Source: Desulfohalobiaceae bacterium S24
Lineage (GTDB): Bacteria > Desulfobacterota > Desulfovibrionia > Desulfovibrionales > Desulfothermaceae
Length of the DNA: 64,000 nucleotides
NCBI GenBank assembly: GCA_011389765.1
Contig: JAABTT010000004.1
Coordinates: 1 to 64,000, forward strand
Reading direction: 5' to 3'
A model generated the notes under the pieces. That model was not told the origin of the DNA. It did no database searches and saw only the letters and a program-made list of their open reading frames with translations. Both the position numbers and the translations under genes were made by a program. Positions within the stretch are counted from its first letter, which is position 1; each line of letters begins with the position of its first letter. Below, piece after piece: positions 9,064 through 17,162 of this stretch.

Positions 9064-9618
9064 TTACAGCTCCATGATTTCTTTTTCCTTTTCAGCCAGC
9101 AGAGCGTCTGCTTTCATTACATAGGCATCGGTAAGTTCCTGGGTTTTTTCCTGTCCCTTGTGCAAATCATCTTCGGTGGCGGCTTTGTCATTCTTCATTT
9201 TTTTTAAGGTTTCATTGGCTTCTCGCCGGGCATTTCTGATCACGATTTTAGCATCTTCGGTATTTTTTTTGGCAATCTTGACCAAATCCTTGCGCCGGTC
9301 CTCGGTCAGGGCGGGGATATTGATGCGAATGACTTTACCGTCATTGACCGGATTGAGGCCAAGATCGGATTTCATTATGGCCTTTTCAACATCACCGAAG
9401 CTGTTCCGATCCCAGGGTTGGATGGCAATCGTCCTGCTGTCGGGTATCGAGATTGAAGCGAGCTGATTCAGGGGCGTCGGGGTATTGTAGTACTGGACAA
9501 CAACATCATCCACCAGGGAGGTTGAGGCCCTACCCGTTCTGAGTTTGCTGAAATTTTTCTCCAGGCTCTTAATCGCCTTGTCCATATTCTGTTCACAGCT
9601 CTTAAAAACATCTTCCAT
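9064..9618 (-). CDS. frr: Ribosome recycling factor
   Basis: Splits post-termination ribosomes together with EF-G. From [13 protein letters not shown] the protein is 184 residues, the normal length, and carries LRTGRAS, the [14 protein letters not shown] loop and the [18 protein letters not shown] helix. AAAGGAGG eight bases ahead of the ATG at 9618 fixes this start and rules out the longer open frame. It follows pyrH by two bases with its ribosome site inside the end of pyrH. Confidence 0.97.
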   Translation of the reverse strand: MEDVFKSCEQNMDKAIKSLEKNFSKLRTGRASTSLVDDVVVQYYNTPTPLNQLASISIPDSRTIAIQPWDRNSFGDVEKAIMKSDLGLNPVNDGKVIRINIPALTEDRRKDLVKIAKKNTEDAKIVIRNARREANETLKKMKNDKAATEDDLHKGQEKTQELTDAYVMKADALLAEKEKEIMEL

Positions 9619-9620
9619 GA

Positions 9621-10340
9621 TTAGCCTCCTTTGACCAGCGTTCCAATGCTCTCTCCACATACCGCCTTTTTAATATTTCCGGCTTTGATAAGATCAAACA
9701 CAATCACCGGCAGCTCATTATCCATGCACAGGGAGATGGCCGCTGAATCCATAACTTTCAAACCTTTCTGCAGGACATCCAAATATGTTAGCCGATGAAT
9801 TTTTTCTGCATCGACAAATTTCTCCGGATCCCGGTCATAGACCCCGTCCACCCGAGTAGCCTTGAGCAGGGCCTCGGCCTTCAGTTCCATAGCCCGCAAA
9901 GCCGCGGCGGTGTCCGTTGTGAAATAGGGATTCCCGGTGCCGGCCGCGCAAATGACCACCCGCCCTTTTTCCAGATGTCTGATGGCTCGGCGGCGAATAT
10001 AGGGCTCGGCCACTTCCTGCATGGTAATGGCACTCATGACCCTCGTGGTCATTCCTTGTTTTTCAAGACTGTCTTGCAGGGCCAGACCATTCATGACCGT
10101 GGCCAGCATCCCCATATAATCGGCTGACGATCGGTCCATTCCTTTGGCCGACGCCGAAAGACCACGAAAAATATTGCCGCCTCCGATAACCAGGGCGACT
10201 TCCACTCCCAAATTGACCGCCTCGGCAACATCCCGGCTGATCGCATCGATGGTGGTCGGCTCAATGCCGTACTTCCCCTCTCCCGCCAAGGCCTCGCCAC
10301 TGATCTTCAACATTACTCTGCGATAGTGAACTTTTGCCAT
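9621..10340 (-). CDS. pyrH: UMP kinase
   Basis: Phosphorylates UMP to UDP; a hexameric amino-acid-kinase-fold enzyme. From [20 protein letters not shown] the protein is 239 residues, typical. [10 protein letters not shown] and the [16 protein letters not shown] nucleotide loop are present. GAGGAGCAC before the ATG at 10340 supports the start over the upstream extension. It is followed tightly by frr. Confidence 0.97.
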   Translation of the reverse strand: MAKVHYRRVMLKISGEALAGEGKYGIEPTTIDAISRDVAEAVNLGVEVALVIGGGNIFRGLSASAKGMDRSSADYMGMLATVMNGLALQDSLEKQGMTTRVMSAITMQEVAEPYIRRRAIRHLEKGRVVICAAGTGNPYFTTDTAAALRAMELKAEALLKATRVDGVYDRDPEKFVDAEKIHRLTYLDVLQKGLKVMDSAAISLCMDNELPVIVFDLIKAGNIKKAVCGESIGTLVKGG

Positions 10341-10374
10341 GTGCTCCTCTGTGCTCCCGGAATCTGAAGGCGCC

Positions 10375-10404
10375 TTTATCCACAAAAATGGATTTCACAT
10401 TCAA
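10375..10404 (-). promoter_or_regulatory. Possible promoter for pyrH-frr
   Basis: On the minus strand TTGAAT (10399-10404) and GATAAA (10375-10380) are 18 bases apart, between the tsf terminator and the pyrH start. Each box matches consensus at four of six positions. Confidence 0.45.
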
Positions 10405-10423
10405 AGTCTTTGCCGGCCTGTTC

Positions 10424-10452
10424 TAAAAAAAAAACGGGCCTTTCGGCCCGTT
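10424..10452 (-). terminator. Rho-independent terminator after tsf
   Basis: ACGGGCC-GAAA-GGCCCGT stem on the minus strand followed by ten Ts. It lies seven bases past the tsf stop and separates rpsB-tsf from pyrH-frr. Confidence 0.92.
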
Positions 10453-10458
10453 CAGCGT

Positions 10459-11061
10459 TCACTCTGTTGCTTCCCCAACCTGCATTCGAACGAAACGCCT
10501 GACCTTTATTTTCTCTCCCAGCACCGCGATCAGTTCATTCATTAAATCCTGAATGGTCAGAGAATCATCTTTGATAAAAGGCTGTTCCATGAGGCAGACT
10601 TCTTTATAGTATTTCTTGAGTCGGCCTTCAACTATTTTTTCGACGACCTGGTCCGGCTTGCCTTCTTCTCTGGCCTGGTTGGCATAAATTGTTTTTTCCT
10701 GTTCCACCAGATTTTCGGGTAAATCCTCAGGCTGAACACAAACAGGGCTCGCTGCTGCGATCTGCATGGAAATATTTTTGGCGAACTCTTGAAATTTATC
10801 ACTCTTGGCAACAAAGTCGGTTTCACAATTGAGTTCCACCAAAACGCCAATCTTGCCGTTCATATGGATATAGGAACCGATCATGCCCTCGGAAGCTTCT
10901 CGTCCGGTCCTTTTTTCGGCTTTGGCAAGTCCCTTTTCCCTGAGCCAGTTCATGGCTTTTTTTGAATCGCCTGCGGCTGACTGCAGGGCCTTTTTGCAGT
11001 CCATCATGCCGGCGCCGGTCTTCTCCCGCAACTCTTTCACTTGCTTGGCTGTGATTTCCAT
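10459..11061 (-). CDS. tsf: Elongation factor Ts
   Basis: Guanine-nucleotide exchange factor for EF-Tu. The 200-residue protein has the N-terminal UBA-like helix (ITAKQVKELREKTGAGMMDCKKAL) and the CETDFVAK signature. It is the short form of EF-Ts (about 200 rather than about 280 residues), with one core subdomain reduced, as in many bacteria. Start and rpsB stop overlap as TAATG, with GGAGG inside the end of rpsB as ribosome site, so translation is coupled. Confidence 0.96.
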   Translation of the reverse strand: MEITAKQVKELREKTGAGMMDCKKALQSAAGDSKKAMNWLREKGLAKAEKRTGREASEGMIGSYIHMNGKIGVLVELNCETDFVAKSDKFQEFAKNISMQIAAASPVCVQPEDLPENLVEQEKTIYANQAREEGKPDQVVEKIVEGRLKKYYKEVCLMEQPFIKDDSLTIQDLMNELIAVLGEKIKVRRFVRMQVGEATE

Positions 11062-11933
11062 TATTTTTCCTCCGCATTTGCTTCGTGTATTGCCTCTGCT
11101 GCATCTGCTGCTTCTGCTTCTTCTACTGCCCGGGATTCGGCTGCACTGTCTGCGGCAGGCACCGAGTCCGGCTCCGGAACTGCTTCAGGCTCTTGCGGAT
11201 CGGCCTGACTTGGAGACGGCTCCTGAAAATGCTCTTCAGAGATTTCGTCCTGCCGGGCTTGCCCTTCAAGGCAGGCATCTGCAATCTTTGCAGCAAAAAG
11301 TTTGATCGCCCGGATGGCGTCGTCATTTCCCGGCACGACGTAGTCCACCAGGTCAGGATCGCAATTGGTGTCCGTCACTGCAACAATGGGAATCCCGAGG
11401 CGGCGGAACTCCTGCACGGCGATATCTTCCCGTCTTGGATCCACACAAAAACCGGCCTGGGGGTATCCTTCCATATTCTTGATCCCGCCCAAAGCAGCCT
11501 GCAATTTTACAAGCTCACGCTGCATGCCGACAATTTCTTTTTTCGGGAAGCGATTGATGCTCCCGTCTTCAAACATTTCTTCCAGCTTTTTCAAACGATC
11601 GATCCTGCCTTTGATCGTTCGAAAATTGGTCAGGGTCCCCCCCATCCAGCGCTGCGTCACATGGAACATACCGCAGCGCTCGGCTTCCTCCTGGATGATG
11701 TCGCGAGCTTGACGCTTGGTGCCCACAAAGAGCACCTTCCCTTTCTTGGCCACCACATCCTGAATAAATTCATAGGCAGCATTGAACAGCGGGATGGTCT
11801 GCTGCAGGTCGATAATATGGATTCCTTTCCTGGCCCCGAAAATGTAGGGCCGCATTTTAGGATTCCAGCGCCTGGTTTGATGTCCAAAATGGACACCGGT
11901 CTCCAACATTTCTTTCATGCTGATGTAGGACAT
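11061..11933 (-). CDS. rpsB: Ribosomal protein S2
   Basis: 30S subunit protein. From [27 protein letters not shown] the protein is 290 residues; [18 protein letters not shown] and [13 protein letters not shown] are typical. AAAGGAGTGTGT ahead of the ATG at 11933 sets the start, rejecting an 18-codon extension. After about residue 225 there is a long Glu/Ala/Pro-rich acidic tail of roughly 60 residues, encoded by CTG/TCC-rich repetitive DNA; E. coli S2 has only a short tail. It is led by a strong promoter and a hairpin leader. Confidence 0.96.
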   Translation of the reverse strand: MSYISMKEMLETGVHFGHQTRRWNPKMRPYIFGARKGIHIIDLQQTIPLFNAAYEFIQDVVAKKGKVLFVGTKRQARDIIQEEAERCGMFHVTQRWMGGTLTNFRTIKGRIDRLKKLEEMFEDGSINRFPKKEIVGMQRELVKLQAALGGIKNMEGYPQAGFCVDPRREDIAVQEFRRLGIPIVAVTDTNCDPDLVDYVVPGNDDAIRAIKLFAAKIADACLEGQARQDEISEEHFQEPSPSQADPQEPEAVPEPDSVPAADSAAESRAVEEAEAADAAEAIHEANAEEK

Positions 11934-11978
11934 ACACACTCCTTTGGTTTTTCCCCTCCATTCCGGCCAAGGCCTCAA

Positions 11979-12019
11979 CCCCCTCACTCACTAGCCTCTT
12001 GTGCAAATGAGTGAGGGGG
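11979..12019 (-). promoter_or_regulatory. Hairpin in the rpsB leader
   Basis: CCCCCTCACTCA and TGAGTGAGGGGG form a perfect 12-base-pair stem around a 17-base loop in the roughly 130-base leader of rpsB, about 45 bases ahead of the start codon. No T-run follows, so it is not a plain terminator. It could be a site of S2 feedback control, as known for rpsB leaders elsewhere, but the fold is not one I can assign to a described family. Confidence 0.55.
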
Positions 12020-12068
12020 AACCACGGCCCGCTCCGAAATGTGCGGTCTTGTTAAATGAAAGTCGAAA

Positions 12069-12097
12069 AATATATATCAAAAACAAACAACTGACAA
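12069..12097 (-). promoter_or_regulatory. Sigma70 promoter for rpsB-tsf
   Basis: TTGTCA (12092-12097) and TATATT (12069-12074) are exactly 17 bases apart on the minus strand in AT-rich DNA, giving a start of transcription near 12062. Confidence 0.75.
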
Positions 12098-12161
12098 GGA
12101 TAATTTATCGGCCGCCAAAACTCCGGAGACCTCCTCACAGGCCTTCTGTTTGAGCCTCCGT

Positions 12162-12214
12162 AAAAATCAATATTTAAAGCGAACCAGTCTGCCTGATTCG
12201 CTTCAAATATTGAT
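12162..12214 (-). terminator. Terminator overlapping the end of rnj
   Basis: A long near-perfect stem pairs 12166-12183 with 12197-12214, with TTTTTA following on the minus strand. The rising arm contains the last codons and the stop of rnj. Confidence 0.85.
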
Positions 12215-13864
12215 GACCAGAGGAATAATCACGGGGTCCCTGCCGATGGACTTCCGAAAATAGCGCCGCAAAGCCGATTTCATCCGATCACGCAGCTTCT
12301 TCCAGGCCCCTGCCGGTATTTTCTCGTAAACATCCAGCACAATGGATTCGGCCTCTTCCAGGATGTGGGGATAGAGCTGTTCAAAGACAAAGCCCTTTGA
12401 CTCCAGGCGGGGACCGAGAATAATCGTTCCGCTTTCCGTATCCACCACCAAAAGCACAACCACTATGCCTTCGTCAGCTAAAAGCTGCCGCTCCTTAAGT
12501 ATTGTTTTGCCGACATCGCCAACGCCTTTCCCATCCACAAGAACCGACTCGGCAAAAAAATCCTCCTCATACCGCAAGCCCTGTTCAAGAAGCGTGAGAG
12601 GCTGGCCGTCCTCCAGCACAATGGCCCTTTCCGGAGTCACCCCGCATTCCCGGGCCAGATGGACATGCTTGAGCAAATGCCGATATTCCCCGTGCACCGG
12701 GATGAAGTATTTCGGCCGGACCGTATCCAGCATATACTTCAATTCTGCACGGTGGGCATGTCCGGAAGCATGCACAGCCTGTACTTTTTCATACAGGACC
12801 TCTGCGCCGCGCTTGTAGAGGTTGTTGATGACTTTATTGATGGCCTTGGTGTTGCCGGGGATAAATCTGGAGGACATGACCACCGTATCCCCCTCGTGGA
12901 CCCGCAATTGCCGGTGAAAGCCTTCTGCCAAACGAGTCATGGCGGACATGGGCTCTCCCTGGGAACCGGTCACCAGCAGCACAATTTGATTGTCCGGCAT
13001 GGTTCCCAGATCTTCCAGGGAGCAAAGATTGGCTTCATCCACCTCCAGATATCCCAATTCCCTCGCGACTTCGATATTCTTGGCCAGGCTTCTGCCGCTG
13101 ACGGCAAGCTTGCGCCCAAACTGTGTGGTGAGATCATAGATCTCCTGAATCCGCTGGATATGACTCGCAAACAGGGTCAACAAAATCCGGCCCTGGGCTT
13201 TGAGAAAGATGTCCTTCAAGGTGGCCTTGACTTCTTTTTCCGTCAGGGCATACCCTTCCCGTTCGATATTGGTGGAGTCGGAAAACAGCAATTGGACCCC
13301 GGAGCGTGAAAAATCGGCAAAAGCCTCCATATCCGTGGTATGACCGCCCAACGGATTGCGGTCGATCTTGAAGTCTCCGGAATGGACAATCTTGCCCACC
13401 GGGGTTTCAATCCCCAGGCCGTAGCCATTGATAATGGAATGGCAGACCGAGAAAAAATGAAAGGTCATGTCCCCAATCTTGACCTGTTCTCTCGGCTTCA
13501 CTGGATTTGGCTGATACTTCTCCAGCAGCCCGTGTTCCCTGAGCTTGTTTTCCACCAGAGACAGGGTGAATTGTGAACTGTAAACCGGTGGCACCCGATC
13601 CAGCTCCGGAAGCAGCCAGGGCAGAGCTCCGATATGATCCTCATGCCCGTGCGTGAGCACGATGCCGCGAAGCTTGTCCTTCTTCTGATGCACATATTCC
13701 AGCCTCGGGATGACCACATCGACGCCGAAGTGAAAATCGTCGGGGAACATCAGTCCGCAGTCAATAAGGACCAGGGTCTCTTCTGTCTCCAAAAGCAGGC
13801 AGTTCTGCCCGATTTCCCCCAAACCGCCCAAGGGGGAGATTGTCAATCGTTTTTCTTGGTTCAT
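12203..13864 (-). CDS. rnj: Ribonuclease J
   Basis: Metallo-beta-lactamase/beta-CASP ribonuclease with 5'-to-3' exo- and endonuclease activity in mRNA and rRNA processing. The 553 residues include LGGLGEIGQN at the N-terminus, the zinc motif THGHEDHIGALPW at about 70-82, SDSTNIEREGY in the beta-CASP region, and VHASGHAHRAELKYM and FIPVHGEYRHL towards the C-terminus. Length matches RNase J. The start overlaps the end of plsC by four bases. The terminator stem includes its stop codon. Confidence 0.95.
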   Translation of the reverse strand: MNQEKRLTISPLGGLGEIGQNCLLLETEETLVLIDCGLMFPDDFHFGVDVVIPRLEYVHQKKDKLRGIVLTHGHEDHIGALPWLLPELDRVPPVYSSQFTLSLVENKLREHGLLEKYQPNPVKPREQVKIGDMTFHFFSVCHSIINGYGLGIETPVGKIVHSGDFKIDRNPLGGHTTDMEAFADFSRSGVQLLFSDSTNIEREGYALTEKEVKATLKDIFLKAQGRILLTLFASHIQRIQEIYDLTTQFGRKLAVSGRSLAKNIEVARELGYLEVDEANLCSLEDLGTMPDNQIVLLVTGSQGEPMSAMTRLAEGFHRQLRVHEGDTVVMSSRFIPGNTKAINKVINNLYKRGAEVLYEKVQAVHASGHAHRAELKYMLDTVRPKYFIPVHGEYRHLLKHVHLARECGVTPERAIVLEDGQPLTLLEQGLRYEEDFFAESVLVDGKGVGDVGKTILKERQLLADEGIVVVLLVVDTESGTIILGPRLESKGFVFEQLYPHILEEAESIVLDVYEKIPAGAWKKLRDRMKSALRRYFRKSIGRDPVIIPLVINI

Positions 13865-14589
13865 ACCTTCGTCTCCGTTAATAAATCCTGCATAACTGCC
13901 CGGATATCTTTTTTTAATTGTGTTCTCTGTTTCACAGTGTAGTCATCCCTGACCCGGATCGGGGCAGCCGCCCGAACCCTGACTCTGCCGGGACAAATCA
14001 TCAGGCTGCCTCGTTGAAGGACCTTCCCGGTCCCTTGAACAATGATCGGGACAAGCGGCTGCTCCGTTTTCAAAGCCAGAACAAAAGCCCCGATATGAAA
14101 ATCCTGCAACTGCCCACTGCTGAGATTTCTCGTGCCTTCTGGAAAGATAAGGATCGAATCGCCCTGTTTGATCCGCTCAGCCACTTCCTGAATATCCCGC
14201 ATCCCTTTCCGGTTGTTGTCCCTATTAATGGCCAAATGACCAACCCGCCTTATGGTTCTGCCGAAAAGCGGTATGGAGAACAAAGACTCCTTGGCCACAA
14301 ACCTGGGACGAAAAGGCGCCAGAACGCTCAAAAAAACCGGAATGTCCAGCCAGCTCTGATGGTTTCCGACAAAGAGATAGTGTGTGTCCTGCTTTAACTC
14401 CAGTCCCTGGGTCTCCAGCTGAATCCCCGCGGCAAAAACCACCCCCTTAGCCCAAAACAGCTCCACATCGCGCATCAATCTGCCGGTGCCGGGCAGCACA
14501 GCGAGAAGACCGACGCACACAATGATGAGCAGGGTAAACAGCAGGAAAAACGGTATAAAAAACAGAGTAGTGAAAACAGCGCGAAACAT
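13861..14589 (-). CDS. plsC: 1-acyl-sn-glycerol-3-phosphate acyltransferase
   Basis: Transfers an acyl chain to lysophosphatidic acid to give phosphatidic acid, the substrate of CdsA. The 242-residue protein has an N-terminal membrane helix (about 5-30), the catalytic NHQSWLD (HX4D) motif at about 76-82, and FPEGTR as the glycerophosphate-binding block. Coupled to rnj by a four-base overlap. AAAGG lies ahead of the ATG. Confidence 0.92.
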   Translation of the reverse strand: MFRAVFTTLFFIPFFLLFTLLIIVCVGLLAVLPGTGRLMRDVELFWAKGVVFAAGIQLETQGLELKQDTHYLFVGNHQSWLDIPVFLSVLAPFRPRFVAKESLFSIPLFGRTIRRVGHLAINRDNNRKGMRDIQEVAERIKQGDSILIFPEGTRNLSSGQLQDFHIGAFVLALKTEQPLVPIIVQGTGKVLQRGSLMICPGRVRVRAAAPIRVRDDYTVKQRTQLKKDIRAVMQDLLTETKV

Positions 14590-14637
14590 GCTTGCCTTTA
14601 TTCAGTCAGAGAAAGAAAAAGTTGCTCCTGCAACAGG

Positions 14638-14667
14638 ATTCTACAACGCTCCCCTTCGGATTTTCAA
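14638..14667 (-). promoter_or_regulatory. Sigma70 promoter for plsC-rnj
   Basis: TTGAAA (14662-14667) and TAGAAT (14638-14643) with an 18-base spacer on the minus strand, about 50 bases ahead of the plsC start; the short leader contains GTTGC-AGGA-GCAAC, a small hairpin. Confidence 0.65.
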
Positions 14668-14708
14668 GCAACTAGAAAATTTCACATTTTGGCCCATCGC
14701 CTACACGC

Positions 14709-14738
14709 GCAAAAGCCGCCCGAAGGCGGCTTTTGCAG
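14709..14738 (-). terminator. Terminator after the EF-G-like gene
   Basis: AAAAGCCGCC-TTCG-GGCGGCTTTT: a symmetric stem with a UUCG-type loop and flanking A and T runs, so it can work in both directions. It lies about 80 bases past the EF-G-like stop. Confidence 0.85.
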
Positions 14739-14813
14739 CAGTCCTGGGAGCTAAAGACTTCAAGACCCGCTTTTTCCCACACGCTAGCCCCCTCTGAAGC
14801 GCCGGCAGGAAAA

Positions 14814-16877
14814 TTATTTCTCTTCTTCCGCCTGTGCCTCTTCCAGGACTTTTTCCTGGATATTGGAGGGGCATTCCTCATAATGGTCAAAGGCCATGGT
14901 GAAAATGCCCTGTCCACCGGTCATGGCTCTGAGATCCGGGGCGTAGCGCAGGACTTCGGCCACGGGAACCTGAGCATTGATTTCGGTAATACCCTGATTC
15001 GACTCATAACCCAGGACCTTCCCCCTCCGGCTGGAGAGATCCCCGATAATATCCCCCATAAACTCGTCGGGGACGAAAATCTGCATCTTCATCACCGGCT
15101 CCAGGAGAGAGATGCCCGCTTTTTCCGTCGCCTTTTTAAAGGCCATGGAACCGGCGATTTTAAAGGCCATTTCCGAGGAATCCACACTGTGATAAGATCC
15201 GTCAAAAAGGGAGACCTTAAAATCAACCACCGGAAACCCGGCCAGGACACCCTTGCCGGCCGCTTCGCGAATCCCCTGATCAACAGCCGGGATAAATGTC
15301 TTGGGGATCACCCCGCCCACGATATTATTTTGAAATTCATAACCCTCACCGCGGGCATTAGGTTCTATTTTGATCCAGCAGTCACCGAATTGCCCCCGGC
15401 CGCCGGTCTGCTTTTTATACCGGCCCTGGACCTCAGCCGTCCCCTTGACCGCTTCCCTGTAGGCGACTCGAGGGGTCTTGAGCTGGACTTCAACTTTGTT
15501 CCGCCGCCGGACTTTTTCCACGGCGGTTTCAATATGCAGCTGTCCCATCCCGGAAAGCAGGATGTCCTTGGTCTCATCATTGTGCTCCAGCTTCAGGCTT
15601 GTGTCCTCCTCCAGGAGCTTCTGAATCGCGGTGACCATCTTGTCTTCGTCATCTTTGTTCGCACCTTTCAAGGAAAATGCAATGGCCTGCGGGGCCAGTT
15701 CCGGCAATGCCAGAACAAAGGAATCCTTTTCTGCGCACAGGGTGTTTCCAGTGGAGGTGTTTTTCATTTTAGCCACGGCCACGATAGCTCCGGGACCGAC
15801 TTCTTCCTTGCAGGGCTCCTGTTTTTTGCCGGTCACCCACTGCAATTGGCCCATCTTCTCCTTGCTCTGCTTGCGGGGATTCTGAACCACCATATCCGAA
15901 ACCAGAGAGCCGGACAGCACCCGGAGCATGCTCAACTGTCCCCCAAAGGGCGTGGTCGTAGTCTTGAAAACAAAACAGGACATAGGCGCATCCGGGGCAG
16001 AAGGCCGTTCGCTTCCATCTTCGGCAACCCAGGGACTGCGGTCGAGGGGTGAAGGCAGGAAATTCTGAACAATGGATAAAATCTGGCGCCCCCCTTTATT
16101 GGCCGCAGCTGCTGCAGCACAGACCGGGACCACTTCTCCGGAAAGAATCCCCTTGCGCAAGCCTTGCTGGATTTCTGCCGGCGTCAGCTCACCTTCCTCC
16201 AGGTATTTCTCCATGAGGGCTTCATCGCTTTCAGCAATATTTTCAATCGTAGTTTCAAAGAGTTCTGCCACTTTTTCCGTGAGGCCCTCAGGGACAGGAC
16301 CGGATTCCACGCTGCCGTCTTCTTTGAATAACAAGGCCGTATTCTCCAGGATATCCACGAGTCCGCTGAAATCGGCCTCCGAACCGATGGGAAGGTAGAG
16401 CAAAACCGGCTTTGCCCCGAGAACATCGGTCAGGCCTTTGAAGCATTGATCAAAGTCAGCCCGTTCCCGGTCCATCTTGTTCACCACCACCACGGTGGGC
16501 AGTCCGAATTTTTGGATATCCTTCCACATCTTTTTATCCTGAGGCTTGACGCCGCCCACCGCATCCAGGACATAGACCGCTCCGTCAACCGCCTTGAGCT
16601 GAAAAGGCATCTCTCCCAAAAAATCAGGATCACCCGGATTGTCAACAAGAAAATGTTTACTCTTTTCCCAGATATAGGTCGCATAAGCCGGCTGAATGCT
16701 GCCGCCCTTTTTGGTTTCCTCCGGCTCATAATCCAGCAGCGTGTTCCCGCTTTCTATGGAGCCCAAGCGATTGGTGGCACCGGCGGTATAGAGAATCATC
16801 TCAGACAGTGTTGTTTTGCCGGTCCCGCTGCTTCCGGCCAGAGCATACGTTCGTTGAGCTTCGAGGTTATCCTGCAT
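14814..16877 (-). CDS. Elongation factor G-like GTPase (EF-G paralogue)
   Basis: A five-domain translational GTPase of 687 residues from MQDNLEAQRTYALAG. G motifs are altered relative to canonical EF-G: G1 is GSSGTGKTT instead of AHIDAGKTT, G3 is DNPGDPDF instead of DTPGHVDF, and G4 is NKMD. Domain II, III, IV (GGRGQFGDCWIKIEPN) and V (VMKMQIFVPDEFMGDIIGDL) are all present. Such EF-G-like proteins occur beside a normal FusA in many deltaproteobacteria; their role (recycling or stress translocation) is not clear from sequence. A 56-codon upstream open extension has no family character. GGAGCG precedes the ATG at 16877. Divergent from selB. Confidence 0.88.
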   Translation of the reverse strand: MQDNLEAQRTYALAGSSGTGKTTLSEMILYTAGATNRLGSIESGNTLLDYEPEETKKGGSIQPAYATYIWEKSKHFLVDNPGDPDFLGEMPFQLKAVDGAVYVLDAVGGVKPQDKKMWKDIQKFGLPTVVVVNKMDRERADFDQCFKGLTDVLGAKPVLLYLPIGSEADFSGLVDILENTALLFKEDGSVESGPVPEGLTEKVAELFETTIENIAESDEALMEKYLEEGELTPAEIQQGLRKGILSGEVVPVCAAAAAANKGGRQILSIVQNFLPSPLDRSPWVAEDGSERPSAPDAPMSCFVFKTTTTPFGGQLSMLRVLSGSLVSDMVVQNPRKQSKEKMGQLQWVTGKKQEPCKEEVGPGAIVAVAKMKNTSTGNTLCAEKDSFVLALPELAPQAIAFSLKGANKDDEDKMVTAIQKLLEEDTSLKLEHNDETKDILLSGMGQLHIETAVEKVRRRNKVEVQLKTPRVAYREAVKGTAEVQGRYKKQTGGRGQFGDCWIKIEPNARGEGYEFQNNIVGGVIPKTFIPAVDQGIREAAGKGVLAGFPVVDFKVSLFDGSYHSVDSSEMAFKIAGSMAFKKATEKAGISLLEPVMKMQIFVPDEFMGDIIGDLSSRRGKVLGYESNQGITEINAQVPVAEVLRYAPDLRAMTGGQGIFTMAFDHYEECPSNIQEKVLEEAQAEEEK

Positions 16878-17162
16878 GGCAACGCTCCTGTAAAAAATTG
16901 AAGATTGAATCCATTGAGCAGTCAGGTCTGGCGAATAAAAAATTAAACTGACTGAATAGCATATCGCCGCATGAGATGCAACTGGAAATGCTGCAGGGGG
17001 GCCGCTTGCCGGTATAAAATAAAAGCAATTGATATAATGAGACAAATCTCTTTAAGCTCCTGGATTGCACTTCTTTTCATCTCAAGGTAATCTCTTGCCT
17101 CGTGGCCGGATGCGGCTGAGCCGCAGCAATGCAGTGCATATTGTGGATGTCCGAGGGGAAAT
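16878..17162. other. Divergent control region between EF-G-like gene and selB
   Basis: This 285-base AT-rich gap starts with AAAAATTGAAGATTGAATCC (16893-16912) and has ATGCTGCAGGGG near 16988-16999, blocks shared with the R1-R3 repeats, so it may be a decayed fourth copy. TATAAT at 17033-17038 could be a -10 box for selB, but no good -35 fits. TGCGGCTGAGCCGCA at 17111-17125 is a perfect seven-base-arm palindrome 37 bases ahead of selB; it could be an operator or a small hairpin in the leader. Confidence 0.45.

Noticed and set aside
11085-11135. CTG/TTC-rich tract that looks like a microsatellite
   Set aside because: It is the coding sequence for the Ala/Glu-rich tail of ribosomal protein S2; the repetition comes from the amino-acid composition.
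11085-12014. 309-codon open frame on the plus strand
   Set aside because: Antisense to rpsB, including its repetitive acidic tail.
14733-16052. 439-codon open frame on the plus strand
   Set aside because: It lies wholly antisense to the well-conserved EF-G-like gene; its residues show no domain and the frame is open because of codon bias in the true gene.
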